Assembly (NCBI RefSeq): GCF_009833085.1
Contig: NZ_QRBZ01000005.1
Location: forward strand, 1-64,000
DNA from: Nitrosomonas oligotropha
GTDB lineage: Bacteria; Pseudomonadota; Gammaproteobacteria; Burkholderiales; Nitrosomonadaceae
DNA length: 64,000 nucleotides
Reading direction: 5' to 3'
Positions 17,292-26,748 of this stretch are shown one piece after another. The stretch's first letter is position 1. Every line of letters starts with the position of its first letter. A program made the translations under genes and the position numbers. Under the pieces are notes generated by a model. The model was not told the DNA's origin. It saw only the letters and a list, made by a program, of their open reading frames with translations, and did no database searches.

Positions 17292-18884
17292 GTGTCCCAA
17301 ACACAAGTCCTTGCGCGTAAGTGGCGCCCGAGAAATTTTTCCGAATTGACTGGACAGGAGCATGTGGTCAGAGCATTGACCAATGCGCTTGAGCAAAACC
17401 GTTTACACCATGCGTATTTACTGACCGGCACGCGCGGTGTCGGCAAAACCACCATCGCCCGCATTCTGGCCAAGTCGCTCAATTGTGAAACCGGTATAAC
17501 CGCCACACCTTGCGGCGTCTGCCCGGCATGTCGGCAAATCGATGCGGGAAGTTTTATCGACCTGATCGAATTGGACGCTGCGTCCAACACGCAAGTCGAT
17601 AACATGCGCGAGCTGCTGGAAAATGCGCTGTATGCCCCCACTGGCGCGCGTTATAAGATTTACATCATCGACGAAGTGCACATGCTGTCGAAATCGGCGT
17701 TCAATGCCATGTTAAAAACATTGGAAGAGCCGCCGGCGCATGTCAAATTCGTGCTGGCAACCACCGATCCGCAGAAAATCCCGATTACCGTGTTATCCCG
17801 TTGTTTGCAATTCAACCTGAAACAAATTCCGCAAACACAAATTGCCGCGCACCTCAAGAATATCCTGGCGCAGGAAAATATTCCCTGCGATATCCCTTCG
17901 TTGCAACTGGTCGCGCGCGCCGCACAGGGCAGCATGCGCGATGCGCTCAGTCTGTTGGATCAAGCCATCGCCTTTGGCGAGGGTAAAGTCGAGGAAGCCG
18001 GAGTGCGGGATATGCTCGGCATCATCGATCAAGGCTATTTGTTCGATCTGCTCGAAGCGTTGGTGCAGCGGGATGGCGCAAAATTATTATCTCTGGCCGA
18101 TGCAATGGAAGCGCAGTGTCTTTCCTTCGATTCCGCGTTGCAGGACCTGGCCGCGTTATTGCATCGCATTGCACTGGCGCAAACCGTGCCGCAGGCGATC
18201 AGCGAGGATACGCCGGAATACGCGCGTATCGTTGCATTGGCAAAATCCTTAGCACCCGATGATGTGCAACTGTTTTATCAGATTGCATTGCACGGGCGCG
18301 GCGATCTCAGTCTGGCGCCCGATGAGTATGCCGGTTTTACCATGACACTTTTACGCATGCTGACGTTCATGCCGGATGATCTGACGGCGAATCGCCAAAC
18401 CGCCCAAGCCGCACCGGTGAGCGTCAAACCACCCGTAACCGTGGAGAAAAAACCACAAGCAGCACCCGCAAAAACCATCCCGCAAGAACGCACTGCCGCC
18501 CCCCTGCTGGACTGGCCGCAACTGAGCCAGCAATTGAAGCTGACCGGCATGGCAAAAATGCTGGCACATCACAGCGAAGCCAAGACCATCGCCGGGGAGA
18601 AAATAGAATTATGCGTACCGGATGTGCATAAGCACCTGCTGGAAAAAAAATATCAGGATAAAATCCAAGCCGCGCTGAATAGCTATTTTGGCAAGCCCGT
18701 TAGTTTGAGCTTTTCCGTCGGCAGCATCACCGGATTAACGCCGGTCGCACTGCAACAACGCGAAGAAGAAGAGAAGCAGGCCAATGCCATTGCAGCCATT
18801 GAAAAGGATCCGGTCGTGCAAGAATTGATTGAGCAGTTTGACGCAAAATTGATCGTCCCTTCCATTAAACCCATTGAAAAATAA
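17292..18884 (+). CDS. dnaX: DNA polymerase III subunit gamma/tau
   Basis: Clamp-loader ATPase, 530 aa. Walker A is GTRGVGKT (46-53). The zinc cysteines are C64, C74, C77 and C80. Walker B is IIDEVHML, and the SRC arginine finger is VLSRCLQF. After residue about 375 comes a Pro/Ala/Lys-rich linker, then a C-terminal tau-type domain from about residue 410. The start is GTG with no clear ribosome site. Inside the tau region an in-frame A-run at codons 451-453 could cause a -1 shift and produce a 456-aa gamma-like protein (separate entry). ybaB follows after 14 nt. Confidence 0.95.
   Translation: MSQTQVLARKWRPRNFSELTGQEHVVRALTNALEQNRLHHAYLLTGTRGVGKTTIARILAKSLNCETGITATPCGVCPACRQIDAGSFIDLIELDAASNTQVDNMRELLENALYAPTGARYKIYIIDEVHMLSKSAFNAMLKTLEEPPAHVKFVLATTDPQKIPITVLSRCLQFNLKQIPQTQIAAHLKNILAQENIPCDIPSLQLVARAAQGSMRDALSLLDQAIAFGEGKVEEAGVRDMLGIIDQGYLFDLLEALVQRDGAKLLSLADAMEAQCLSFDSALQDLAALLHRIALAQTVPQAISEDTPEYARIVALAKSLAPDDVQLFYQIALHGRGDLSLAPDEYAGFTMTLLRMLTFMPDDLTANRQTAQAAPVSVKPPVTVEKKPQAAPAKTIPQERTAAPLLDWPQLSQQLKLTGMAKMLAHHSEAKTIAGEKIELCVPDVHKHLLEKKYQDKIQAALNSYFGKPVSLSFSVGSITGLTPVALQQREEEEKQANAIAAIEKDPVVQELIEQFDAKLIVPSIKPIEK
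18643..18661 (+). other. Candidate dnaX slippery site (gamma production)
   Basis: A run of eight A (18643-18650) reads GAA AAA AAA TAT in frame, so the heptamer A AAA AAA is correctly phased for a tandem -1 slip. In the -1 frame three codons (Ile-Ser-Gly) follow and then TAA at 18659-18661, giving 456 aa instead of 530. E. coli makes gamma this way at A AAA AAG, and Thermus uses transcriptional slippage on an A-run. I see no strong upstream Shine-Dalgarno stimulator and only weak hairpins downstream. Confidence 0.5.
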
Positions 18885-18898
18885 AGGAGAGAGAAGAA

Positions 18899-19222
18899 AT
18901 GAAAGGCAATATCGGAAACATGATGAAGCAAGCACAGATGATGCAGGAAAACATGCGGCAAATGCAGGAAAATCTGACCAGTATTGAAGTCGAAGGCCAA
19001 TCCGGCGCCGGCATGGTAAAGGTCACGATGACCTGTCGTCATGATGTCAAGCGCGTCAGCATCGACGATAGTTTGATCGGCGACGACAAGGAAATGTTGG
19101 AAGATCTGGTAGCCGCCGCGTTCAACGATGCTGTCCGCAAAGTCGAAACGACCACGCAGGAAAAAATGGCAGCGCTGACCAGCGGCATGGGTCTGCCGCC
19201 GGGAATAAAATTTCCCTTTTAG
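18899..19222 (+). CDS. ybaB: YbaB/EbfC nucleoid-associated protein
   Basis: A 107-aa DNA-binding protein of the YbaB/EbfC family with a Met/Gln-rich N-terminal helix ([19 protein letters not shown]), the central [21 protein letters not shown] strand region and a C-terminal helix ending [12 protein letters not shown]. Length and motif order are standard. It follows dnaX by 14 nt with AGGAGAGAG upstream, the usual dnaX-ybaB order. The commonly following recR is absent here. Confidence 0.92.
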   Translation: MKGNIGNMMKQAQMMQENMRQMQENLTSIEVEGQSGAGMVKVTMTCRHDVKRVSIDDSLIGDDKEMLEDLVAAAFNDAVRKVETTTQEKMAALTSGMGLPPGIKFPF

Positions 19223-19281
19223 CGTATTCTGTCACCACACCGCAAAGCGCAAGCATAAAAAACAACAGAATAGCGATACAA

Positions 19282-19308
19282 GCCGCAAGCAAGCCGTACA
19301 CTTGCGGC
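19282..19308. other. Isolated perfect hairpin
   Basis: GCCGCAAG (19282-19289) and CTTGCGGC (19301-19308) form an eight-pair perfect stem with an 11-nt loop in the ybaB-rluB spacer. No T-run follows on either strand, so it is not a standard terminator. Confidence 0.35.
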
Positions 19309-19472
19309 AAACAATCTCACAGCCTTTGATAGACAAGTTATCGCCGGATATGGCGATGCTGCGCGGTGAATTCAAAGAACAAGCATGATTGGCCGCGGAA
19401 TAGTTTAAAATCCGCCATTGCGCGCATTACCACTCATTTCAACTGTCAGCACACATCGCAGGCCAACTATCC

Positions 19473-20303
19473 ATGAAAGTTAAGAGACCGCTCAGACCGG
19501 CCAAGAAAAAAACGCCACCCGCTGAACGCACGTCCAGCCAGAAGCCGATCACAACTCGTGACGAACCGCCAGCAGTGACGTTCAAGCTGCAAAAGCTGCT
19601 GGCGCAAAAGGGATTGGGCTCGCGACGGGAAATGGAGGAATTGATTGCGACCGGCGCAGTCAGCGTGAACGGCGAGACCGCCACGCTCGGCGACCGGGCC
19701 GGGCCGGGTGATGTGATCCGTATCGGCCGCCGCGTGATCCGCGTTCATGCCGAAGCGGATTTGCCCAAAGTGCTGCTGTATCACAAACCCGAAGGCGAAA
19801 TTGTCAGCCGTCACGACCCGGAAGGCCGCCCTTCGGTTTTCGACAAACTGCCGCATCTGCGATCATCCAAATGGACCGCCATCGGGCGGCTGGACTTCAA
19901 TACCAGCGGACTGCTCATTTTCACGACCGATGGCGCGCTGGCCAACCGCTTGATGCACCCGCGTTTTGAAATGGAACGCGAATATGCAGTGCGGATAATG
20001 GGACAACTTACCGAAGAACAAATGAAACAACTCACCACCGGCGTGATGTTGGACGACGGCGAAGCGGCCTTCACTTACCTCGCCGATCAAGGCGGCGAAG
20101 GCTCGAATCACTGGTACCGCGTCATTCTGAAAGAAGGCAAAAACCGCGAAGTACGGCGCATGTTCGAGGCCATCGGACTCACCGTCAGCCGCCTGATGCG
20201 CGTACGCTTCGGCCCGATCAACCTGCCGCCACGGATCAAACGCGGCCAATGGCTGGAACTGGATGAAAAAGAAACGCGGCGGCTGTTGAGTTTGATTGGG
20301 TAG
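19473..20303 (+). CDS. rluB: 23S rRNA pseudouridine(2605) synthase
   Basis: RsuA-family pseudouridine synthase, 276 aa. A basic Lys/Pro-rich N-terminal tail is followed by an S4 RNA-binding domain (about 35-80: KLLAQKGLGSRREMEELI). The catalytic domain contains GRLDFNTSGLLIFT with catalytic Asp near residue 141, and EGKNREVRRMFEAIG near 220. RluB is the best fit, with RluE or RsuA as less likely alternatives. The gene stands alone. Confidence 0.88.
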   Translation: MKVKRPLRPAKKKTPPAERTSSQKPITTRDEPPAVTFKLQKLLAQKGLGSRREMEELIATGAVSVNGETATLGDRAGPGDVIRIGRRVIRVHAEADLPKVLLYHKPEGEIVSRHDPEGRPSVFDKLPHLRSSKWTAIGRLDFNTSGLLIFTTDGALANRLMHPRFEMEREYAVRIMGQLTEEQMKQLTTGVMLDDGEAAFTYLADQGGEGSNHWYRVILKEGKNREVRRMFEAIGLTVSRLMRVRFGPINLPPRIKRGQWLELDEKETRRLLSLIG

Positions 20304-20445
20304 TCAACTTTCTATCGTTTGTTTCATTGTCCGGTAAGTTTGGCAAATACGCTAAAAATACATTCCTGAGAACATGAATGAGCACAGCTGACACACAAAT
20401 AGGATTATAGATGGGGATATCACTTGGAGCAATTTGTCATACATT

Positions 20446-21303
20446 TTAGAACGGTATCTCTTGTAATTCCAAATTGAAATCAAATTCGTGATCATAGTTC
20501 CCATCAGCAGTTTCTAGTCGGAGAATCCCTCTTCCACCCACTTTATATTCGTCCTTTATTTCATCTCCCTCCCATGCCTTTGCAATAGTTCGGGTTGCTT
20601 TCACTTTAACTTGAGCCCATCCGTTACGACCAATCTTTGGTACAGGTGGCAAAATAAAATAACGATACTTAAACGGTTTAATATCGGCTTCAGAAAATGG
20701 ACATTCTTTCGAGTCATTCATTATTTTCCACTGATGTCCGGTATATAGATAGATTGCGGATATTTCAGGCGATATGTTATTCGTTTTGTTATGTAGATCA
20801 AAAGCCAAAGTGATGGTTGCTTCAGCAGCATGCTTAGAAGTTGATAAGTCTCCAATAGGTGGCTTTGTTATCACTGATATCTTGCTTTTTTCTCTTGCAA
20901 TAGCTTCACTTTTAGCCCATTCGATATTTTTAACTAATTCTTCTTTTAAATAAGATATAGAAGAACCGTAAACGATGTGCCTCCTGTGTTTCAAATCAAA
21001 TGGAATATCTGAAGCATCCGTTGTAAGAAGAATGCAAGTTTTCTCTTTTGCATGAGCGTAGCCCAACTCATAAAAGACATTTGCATTCCGATCTGAAAGA
21101 TCGGCAACGATAAAATCAGCCAAATCAATTTGGCGATAAATGCGATCAAGCATCCCTTCACCAAAAAGCTGTTCGTCTAACCTCTCCGCCTTTACACCAC
21201 AATCTTTTGCCGCCTCTTTAATTCCAAGCCTATAAACATCATCAAATCCAGAATTAAATGGCATTATTACGAAAGTAAAAAAATCGAGTTCTCTAGTAAT
21301 CAT
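20446..21303 (-). CDS. Unknown protein with nucleoside-deoxyribosyltransferase/TIR-like N-terminal domain
   Basis: A 285-aa protein. Residues 8-125 look like a small Rossmann-type nucleotide-processing domain: FVIMPFNSGFDDVY, ERLDEQ (42-44 region), IYRQIDLADFIVADLSDRNANVFYELGYAHA, with Glu79 in YELG where related deoxyribosyltransferase/TIR-like enzymes carry the catalytic acid. Residues 150-285 form a separate beta-rich domain I do not recognise. The gene is markedly more AT-rich than prmB and rluB beside it and has no operon partner, suggesting horizontal transfer. Similar domains occur in stress and antiphage proteins as NAD or nucleotide hydrolases; that role here is inference. Confidence 0.6.
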   Translation of the reverse strand: MITRELDFFTFVIMPFNSGFDDVYRLGIKEAAKDCGVKAERLDEQLFGEGMLDRIYRQIDLADFIVADLSDRNANVFYELGYAHAKEKTCILLTTDASDIPFDLKHRRHIVYGSSISYLKEELVKNIEWAKSEAIAREKSKISVITKPPIGDLSTSKHAAEATITLAFDLHNKTNNISPEISAIYLYTGHQWKIMNDSKECPFSEADIKPFKYRYFILPPVPKIGRNGWAQVKVKATRTIAKAWEGDEIKDEYKVGGRGILRLETADGNYDHEFDFNLELQEIPF

Positions 21304-21435
21304 AGAAGCTCCTCTTATGTGTAAAACCTTTGTAGGCTTCTAAAATGACGCAATATATTCATCAAAGATATATTTATCATTGCTAAATTCACAAATTCGT
21401 ACCATTCTGAGAATGGCCTATTCATGAAGTTTCGG

Positions 21436-22335
21436 CTATTCCTTCGGCAACTGCTTTCGCTGCAACAAAAACACAAACTCATCCCCACCGCTGGTTTCCA
21501 GCCAGGTAAACGGTAATTTCGGATACGCTTGTTCCAGTTCGGCACGGTTATGGCCGATTTCGACGATCAGGATGCCGTCGTCGGTCAAATGCCGCGCGGC
21601 TTGTTGCAGGATTTGCCGGGTTGCGTCCAGGCCGTCTGCGCCGCTGGCCAGCGCGTTTTCCGGTTCGTGACGGTATTCCTGCGGCAATTGTTGCATCGAT
21701 TCGGCGTTGACATACGGCGGATTACTGATGATCAGGTCGTAACGTTTTCCCTGCAAGGCCGAGAACAGATCGGATTCGATCAGGCCGATTCTGTGTTCCA
21801 GTCCGTAATCCTGCACATTCTTATGCGCCACGGCGAGCGCGTGCGGGGAGATGTCGGCGGCGTCGATGTGCGCATTGTCGAATGCGTGCGCCAGCAAAAT
21901 GGCAAGGCAGCCCGATCCGGTGCAGAGATCGAGTGCGGCGGTGACGCGATCGGGATCGTCGATCCACGGTGACAATTGTGTTTGCAGCAGTTCGGCGATG
22001 AACGAGCGCGGAATGATCACGCGTTCGTCGACATAAAAACTGAAATCGCCGAGCCAGGCTTCGTGCGTCAGATAAGCCGCAGGAATGCGGTCTTTGACGC
22101 GGCGCTCGATGATGTCCAGCACTTGCTTGCACTCCGCATCGGTGACGCGCGCATCCAGGAACGGTTCCAGCCGGTCCAGTGGCAAATAAAGGGTTTTCAG
22201 AATAAGATACGCCGCTTCATCGTACGCATTGGCGGAGCCGTGGCCAAAATACAGACCGGCTTTGTTAAACTGGCTGACAGCGAAACGTAAAAGATCACGG
22301 ATGGTATGAAGTTGCGATTGCGCTTGAGCGATCAT
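21436..22335 (-). CDS. prmB: 50S ribosomal protein L3 N5-glutamine methyltransferase
   Basis: SAM-dependent class I methyltransferase, 299 aa. An N-terminal helical domain (about 1-105) includes RVKDRIPAAYLTHEAWLGDFSFYVDERVIIPRS. This is followed by the SAM motif LDLCTGSGCLAILLA and the glutamine-binding NPPY motif in DLIISNPPYVNAESM. The sequence after NPPY and the N-terminal region fit PrmB better than PrmC. It methylates a glutamine of ribosomal protein L3. It is divergent from tadA. Confidence 0.9.
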   Translation of the reverse strand: MIAQAQSQLHTIRDLLRFAVSQFNKAGLYFGHGSANAYDEAAYLILKTLYLPLDRLEPFLDARVTDAECKQVLDIIERRVKDRIPAAYLTHEAWLGDFSFYVDERVIIPRSFIAELLQTQLSPWIDDPDRVTAALDLCTGSGCLAILLAHAFDNAHIDAADISPHALAVAHKNVQDYGLEHRIGLIESDLFSALQGKRYDLIISNPPYVNAESMQQLPQEYRHEPENALASGADGLDATRQILQQAARHLTDDGILIVEIGHNRAELEQAYPKLPFTWLETSGGDEFVFLLQRKQLPKE

Positions 22336-22452
22336 AGGTGGTCACAATGTTAGAAAAATGAGGTGTTGATGTTACAGTGGCCCGAGGATGCTTTCCCAGC
22401 CGGAATGGGGTAGCAATGTAGCACAAAAACCGCCGTGACGATGAGCCGGTGA

Positions 22453-23449
<997 letters not shown>

Positions 23450-23563
23450 CAGCTTGATTCAGACGGGGCGCAGCACTTTCGCAACCGGTTGGCGTAAAGT
23501 ACTGCGCAATGGATCAAGTGTTTACGCCAGCTCCGTCTTTGTTCTTCTCATGCTTGCAAATGC

Positions 23564-23872
23564 CTATACCAGCAACGAGTTGTTGTTTCTGGCGCGGGAA
23601 GCAGTACCTTCATCGATTAAAATCTTGAGCGCAGGAAACTCTTTTTGATGCAGCTCTTGCAATGTATAGATTTCTTGTAACACTTCCAATGGAAATCCTT
23701 GTCTGTTCTGGTCTTTCTCAACGACCAGCAGCTTCTGGATGAGCTGATAAAATTCCTTGTATCCCCAATGCAGTTCGATCATATCCGCAATTCTTTTGTA
23801 GTTCGTATCCAGCAACGATTCTTTATCGCCCAAATATGCTTTAAATCCTTTAATTGAATTTTTTAATGGCAT
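23564..23872 (-). CDS. Hypothetical protein, 102 aa
   Basis: Not recognised. An excellent ribosome site (AAGGAG seven nt before ATG) supports it as a real gene. The product is soluble, helical and charged, with aromatic residues (MIELHWGYKEFYQLIQKLL) in the middle and no signal, membrane helix or known motif. It stands alone facing the L,D-transpeptidase gene. Confidence 0.6.
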   Translation of the reverse strand: MPLKNSIKGFKAYLGDKESLLDTNYKRIADMIELHWGYKEFYQLIQKLLVVEKDQNRQGFPLEVLQEIYTLQELHQKEFPALKILIDEGTASRARNNNSLLV

Positions 23873-24588
23873 GTCAGCACTCCTTGCACTTTTCCAATAT
23901 AAATTTATTCATTGATAGCCGAAAAATTCGACGCATCCCAGCTTAATATTCTGGAATTGCAGATTCTTCCAGATGAAACCCAGTGAATCTCACGTCTCAG
24001 TTTTTATATATAACGGCAAACTGTAGGAATTATCTGAGTCAATTTTTAAAATAATTTTTGTACTGTATAACCTGAGAGCAGAATCGAGCTCAATTGAAAT
24101 AACGCGCACTTCAGGAAAGTAGTTTATTACTGATTAAAATCATTCTAAGCAGATATTTTGCATAAAATTTAACCGGTTCCTCCCATCCCTTGCTCATAGG
24201 CGTTTGATGCTGCAATCAAATCAAACCTTATAAGCGCCGGTATTCTGTAAAGTATTTTCAATCTTTAAATCTCCTAACGAGGTGGCTTACTTAAAATAAT
24301 TTTTTTCTTCTGTGCGTTTATTCTGGCAGAACAGCAAAAGGTTCAATGTTGATAAAAATTCCTTGCGACGTGGATTGAAGCCCGTTCATGGACGCATCAT
24401 GAAATTCAATCTATTCAATGTGAATCAACAGTTTGCAGCGCTCATGAATGAATTGGCCGCAAAGATTACTACATCATGATGTTAAAATTTCCTACTGGAA
24501 ATCCATTTTGAATTTTAATTTATCCACTAAACTCCGGTTCTCATTGCCCGGCACTGAATCACTTTAAAACAATCGATGGTTTAATCAT
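23873..24588. other. AT-rich intergenic region before porin
   Basis: A 716-nt spacer between the divergent hypothetical gene and the TorF-type porin. It is strongly AT-rich in its first two thirds. The only open frame near the porin side is about 26 codons (from about 24400) with no ribosome site, and I do not call it. No hairpin terminator, tRNA or known RNA is recognised. Confidence 0.5.
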
Positions 24589-25329
24589 TTGCGTTCACAA
24601 TCCATAAAAATAAAAAACCGTCGGCTGCTAGGATTGCTGTTCATTCTGAGTTACCCGATCAGCGCTCATGCTCAGCTAAGCGCCAGCGTAACCGGCACGA
24701 CCGATTATATTTGGCGCGGTTATTCCAAAAGCGATGGAAAACCCGCCGCGCAGTTCAATATAGACTACGGGTTCAAATCGGGGCTTTACCTCGGCACTTT
24801 CGCGTCGACAGTCAATTTTGCCGATCAAGGATTCGCCGCGCGCTCCGATGCGGAATTCAAGCCCTATGCCGGTTGGGCCTATCAACTATCGGACGATTGG
24901 CGCTTTAATGCGGAGTGGACCCGTTATATTTTCACGGGCAAAATATTCGGACAGAGCGTTGATTACAATGAATTTTACTTGCATACGCATTTCCGTGATT
25001 TGCTATCCGCCAACTTTAGTTTCTCCGAAAATGGCTACCAGCAAAACCATATGTCATTCAATTATGAAATCACCGGGCGCTACCCGATTACCAGCTCAAT
25101 CGAAATGTCAGGCACGTTCGGTTACAGTCAGCAGAAGAAAGTGCTGCACTATGATTACCTGTATTGGACTTCCGGCGTGACTTGGCATTTTTCCCCGAAT
25201 ATCGGCGTCGATGTCCGCTACTATTCCGGATTGGATTTAGGCGCTGAAAAAGAGCATATCGCAGGCTGGCAATTCCGCCCGCATGTGGTTGATAACCGGG
25301 TTTTATTCTCGATTACCGTCGGATTCTGA
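24589..25329 (+). CDS. TorF-family putative porin
   Basis: Outer-membrane beta-barrel protein, 246 aa, with a Sec signal ending SAHA (about residue 28). The mature start SASVTGTTDYIWRGYSKSDGKPAAQFNIDYGF is the hallmark of the TIGR02001/TorF group. Alternating aromatic and polar strands follow, ending in a terminal Phe (SITVGF) as needed for Bam insertion. No ATG fits in frame before the signal sequence, so TTG 24589 is the probable start. The substrate is unknown. Confidence 0.85.
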   Translation: MRSQSIKIKNRRLLGLLFILSYPISAHAQLSASVTGTTDYIWRGYSKSDGKPAAQFNIDYGFKSGLYLGTFASTVNFADQGFAARSDAEFKPYAGWAYQLSDDWRFNAEWTRYIFTGKIFGQSVDYNEFYLHTHFRDLLSANFSFSENGYQQNHMSFNYEITGRYPITSSIEMSGTFGYSQQKKVLHYDYLYWTSGVTWHFSPNIGVDVRYYSGLDLGAEKEHIAGWQFRPHVVDNRVLFSITVGF

Positions 25330-25428
25330 TTTTTATTTTTGCCGCAATGAACTTTTAACCCGCCGCACGGAATAAACAGGGCAAATTTACCGAGACTTAA
25401 TCAATAGTCATAGCGATTATGAAACACC

Positions 25429-26031
25429 ATGAGTGAATTGCCGGGGTCTAAAGTAAGAAAATCTTTTAACTCGGACGAACAGCAAGTTAAGGAAAGGAAT
25501 CTGATCGCCGAAGCGGCGGGCGGCAATGGAAAAGCTTTTGAACAACTGTATCAACGTTACTTTGACCGCTTGTATCAGTTCATTTTTCACATTACCCGGC
25601 GGCATGATTATATTGAAGAAATTATTAATGACGTGATGTATGTGGTGTGGGAAAAAGCATCGACCTACGATCAAACATGCCGCCCGTCCACCTGGATTCT
25701 GGGGATTGCATATTTCAAGGCATTAAAAAGCATCGAACAAAGCCTGATTCGAGAAGACCGGTCCGTTGAATTCAATGATGAATTGGATTACTTTCCCAAT
25801 CCCGCAGCGCAGTGGGTTTCGCAGCTGGAGATCAGTAACTGGCTGGAAGCGGGCTTCGATAGCTTATCCCCGGAACAGCGCGCTGTGGTGGAGATGACCT
25901 ATTATCAAGGGCTGCATTACAGTGAGATCGCAGAAATCATGCAATGCCCTGAGAACACAGTAAAAACCAGAATGTTTCATGCACGGAAAATTTTAGCGAA
26001 ATTACTTCCAGAGCTTAAAGGCAGGAGTTAA
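25429..26031 (+). CDS. ECF-type sigma-70 family factor
   Basis: A 200-aa sigma factor. The sigma2 region spans about 30-95 (YQRYFDRLYQFIFHITRRHDYIEEIINDVMYVVWEKA). The sigma4 helix-turn-helix spans about 135-190 (LSPEQRAVVEMTYYQGLHYSEIAEIMQCPENTVKTRMFHARKIL). There is no sigma3, as expected for group IV. The anti-sigma gene starts 3 nt after its stop and a subtilase follows, forming a three-gene operon. It may drive its own operon, but I cannot identify the target promoter. Confidence 0.92.
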   Translation: MSELPGSKVRKSFNSDEQQVKERNLIAEAAGGNGKAFEQLYQRYFDRLYQFIFHITRRHDYIEEIINDVMYVVWEKASTYDQTCRPSTWILGIAYFKALKSIEQSLIREDRSVEFNDELDYFPNPAAQWVSQLEISNWLEAGFDSLSPEQRAVVEMTYYQGLHYSEIAEIMQCPENTVKTRMFHARKILAKLLPELKGRS

Positions 26032-26034
26032 ACG

Positions 26035-26748
26035 ATGTCTTCTACAATGATCAATGTCACGGGTAAAAACGAGCATCAGAAAGTATGGAATCTCCTGCCC
26101 TGGTATGTGAATCACTCCCTGGATGCTGTTGAGAAAGATCGGGTGAGAAATCACATAAGGACGTGCATAGCCTGTCGGATTGAGCTGCAACAGCAACAGC
26201 AACTATTTGAAGAAATGCAACAAACGGATCTCTTGCGGCAAGTTTCGCAGGCTGCTTTCGCGCAACTGAGAAAGCGCATTGAACGGCAATCTGTAATCCG
26301 TCCTGTTACCCGGCCTAACCAGCCCGGCGAAGAATCCAAACCTTCTTCCGGACAATCTCCCACTTTTGTAAAACATATTGCCTTAGCAGCGAGTTTATTA
26401 TTGCTGGCAATGCCGTTTATGTTGCATTTACCGGTAAATGAACCTGCGTTGACAGCGGAATACAGAACACTCGCCAGCGCACCGGAAAACACACCGGCGC
26501 ACAATTTGGTACGTATCGTCTTCGCCGATCAACCGGACCTCAAGCAAATCGGAGCCATCTTGCATAGCGTCTCGGGCCATATCGTTCAAGGGCCTTCGGA
26601 AAATGGCATTTATGAAATTCAAATCGGTGACCGGCATACCCGTCCGCAAGAGATCGACGCTGCCATCGCCCATTTACGTAACAATAACCAGATTATTTTT
26701 GCCGAACGGGTTCAAGGATTGCAACCAGCCGGTCAGGATATACGCTAA
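26035..26748 (+). CDS. Zinc-finger anti-sigma factor with periplasmic domain
   Basis: A 237-aa protein. The cytoplasmic ZAS domain has H40-x3-C44-x2-C47 (HIRTCIAC) preceded by LLPWYVNHSLD. A single membrane helix lies near residues 114-131. The C-terminal periplasmic part (about 155-228) has LVRIVFADQPDLKQIGAIL, then HIVQGPSENGIYEIQI, a ferredoxin-like pattern resembling subtilisin propeptide/inhibitor modules. It should hold the upstream sigma factor. AGGAG precedes its ATG, and its stop overlaps the subtilase start. Confidence 0.85.
   Translation: MSSTMINVTGKNEHQKVWNLLPWYVNHSLDAVEKDRVRNHIRTCIACRIELQQQQQLFEEMQQTDLLRQVSQAAFAQLRKRIERQSVIRPVTRPNQPGEESKPSSGQSPTFVKHIALAASLLLLAMPFMLHLPVNEPALTAEYRTLASAPENTPAHNLVRIVFADQPDLKQIGAILHSVSGHIVQGPSENGIYEIQIGDRHTRPQEIDAAIAHLRNNNQIIFAERVQGLQPAGQDIR

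Noticed and set aside
18438-18455. Second A-run in dnaX (GAG AAA AAA CCA) as frameshift site
   Set aside because: The heptamer phase would need a G at the first slip position, so tandem -1 re-pairing is not favoured.
19282-19308. Hairpin after ybaB as an intrinsic terminator
   Set aside because: No T-run follows on either strand within a useful distance, so it is listed only as a hairpin.
24361-24400. A CGTGGATTGAAG stretch resembling the 3' end of type I CRISPR repeats
   Set aside because: It occurs once; no regularly spaced copies and no cas genes are present.
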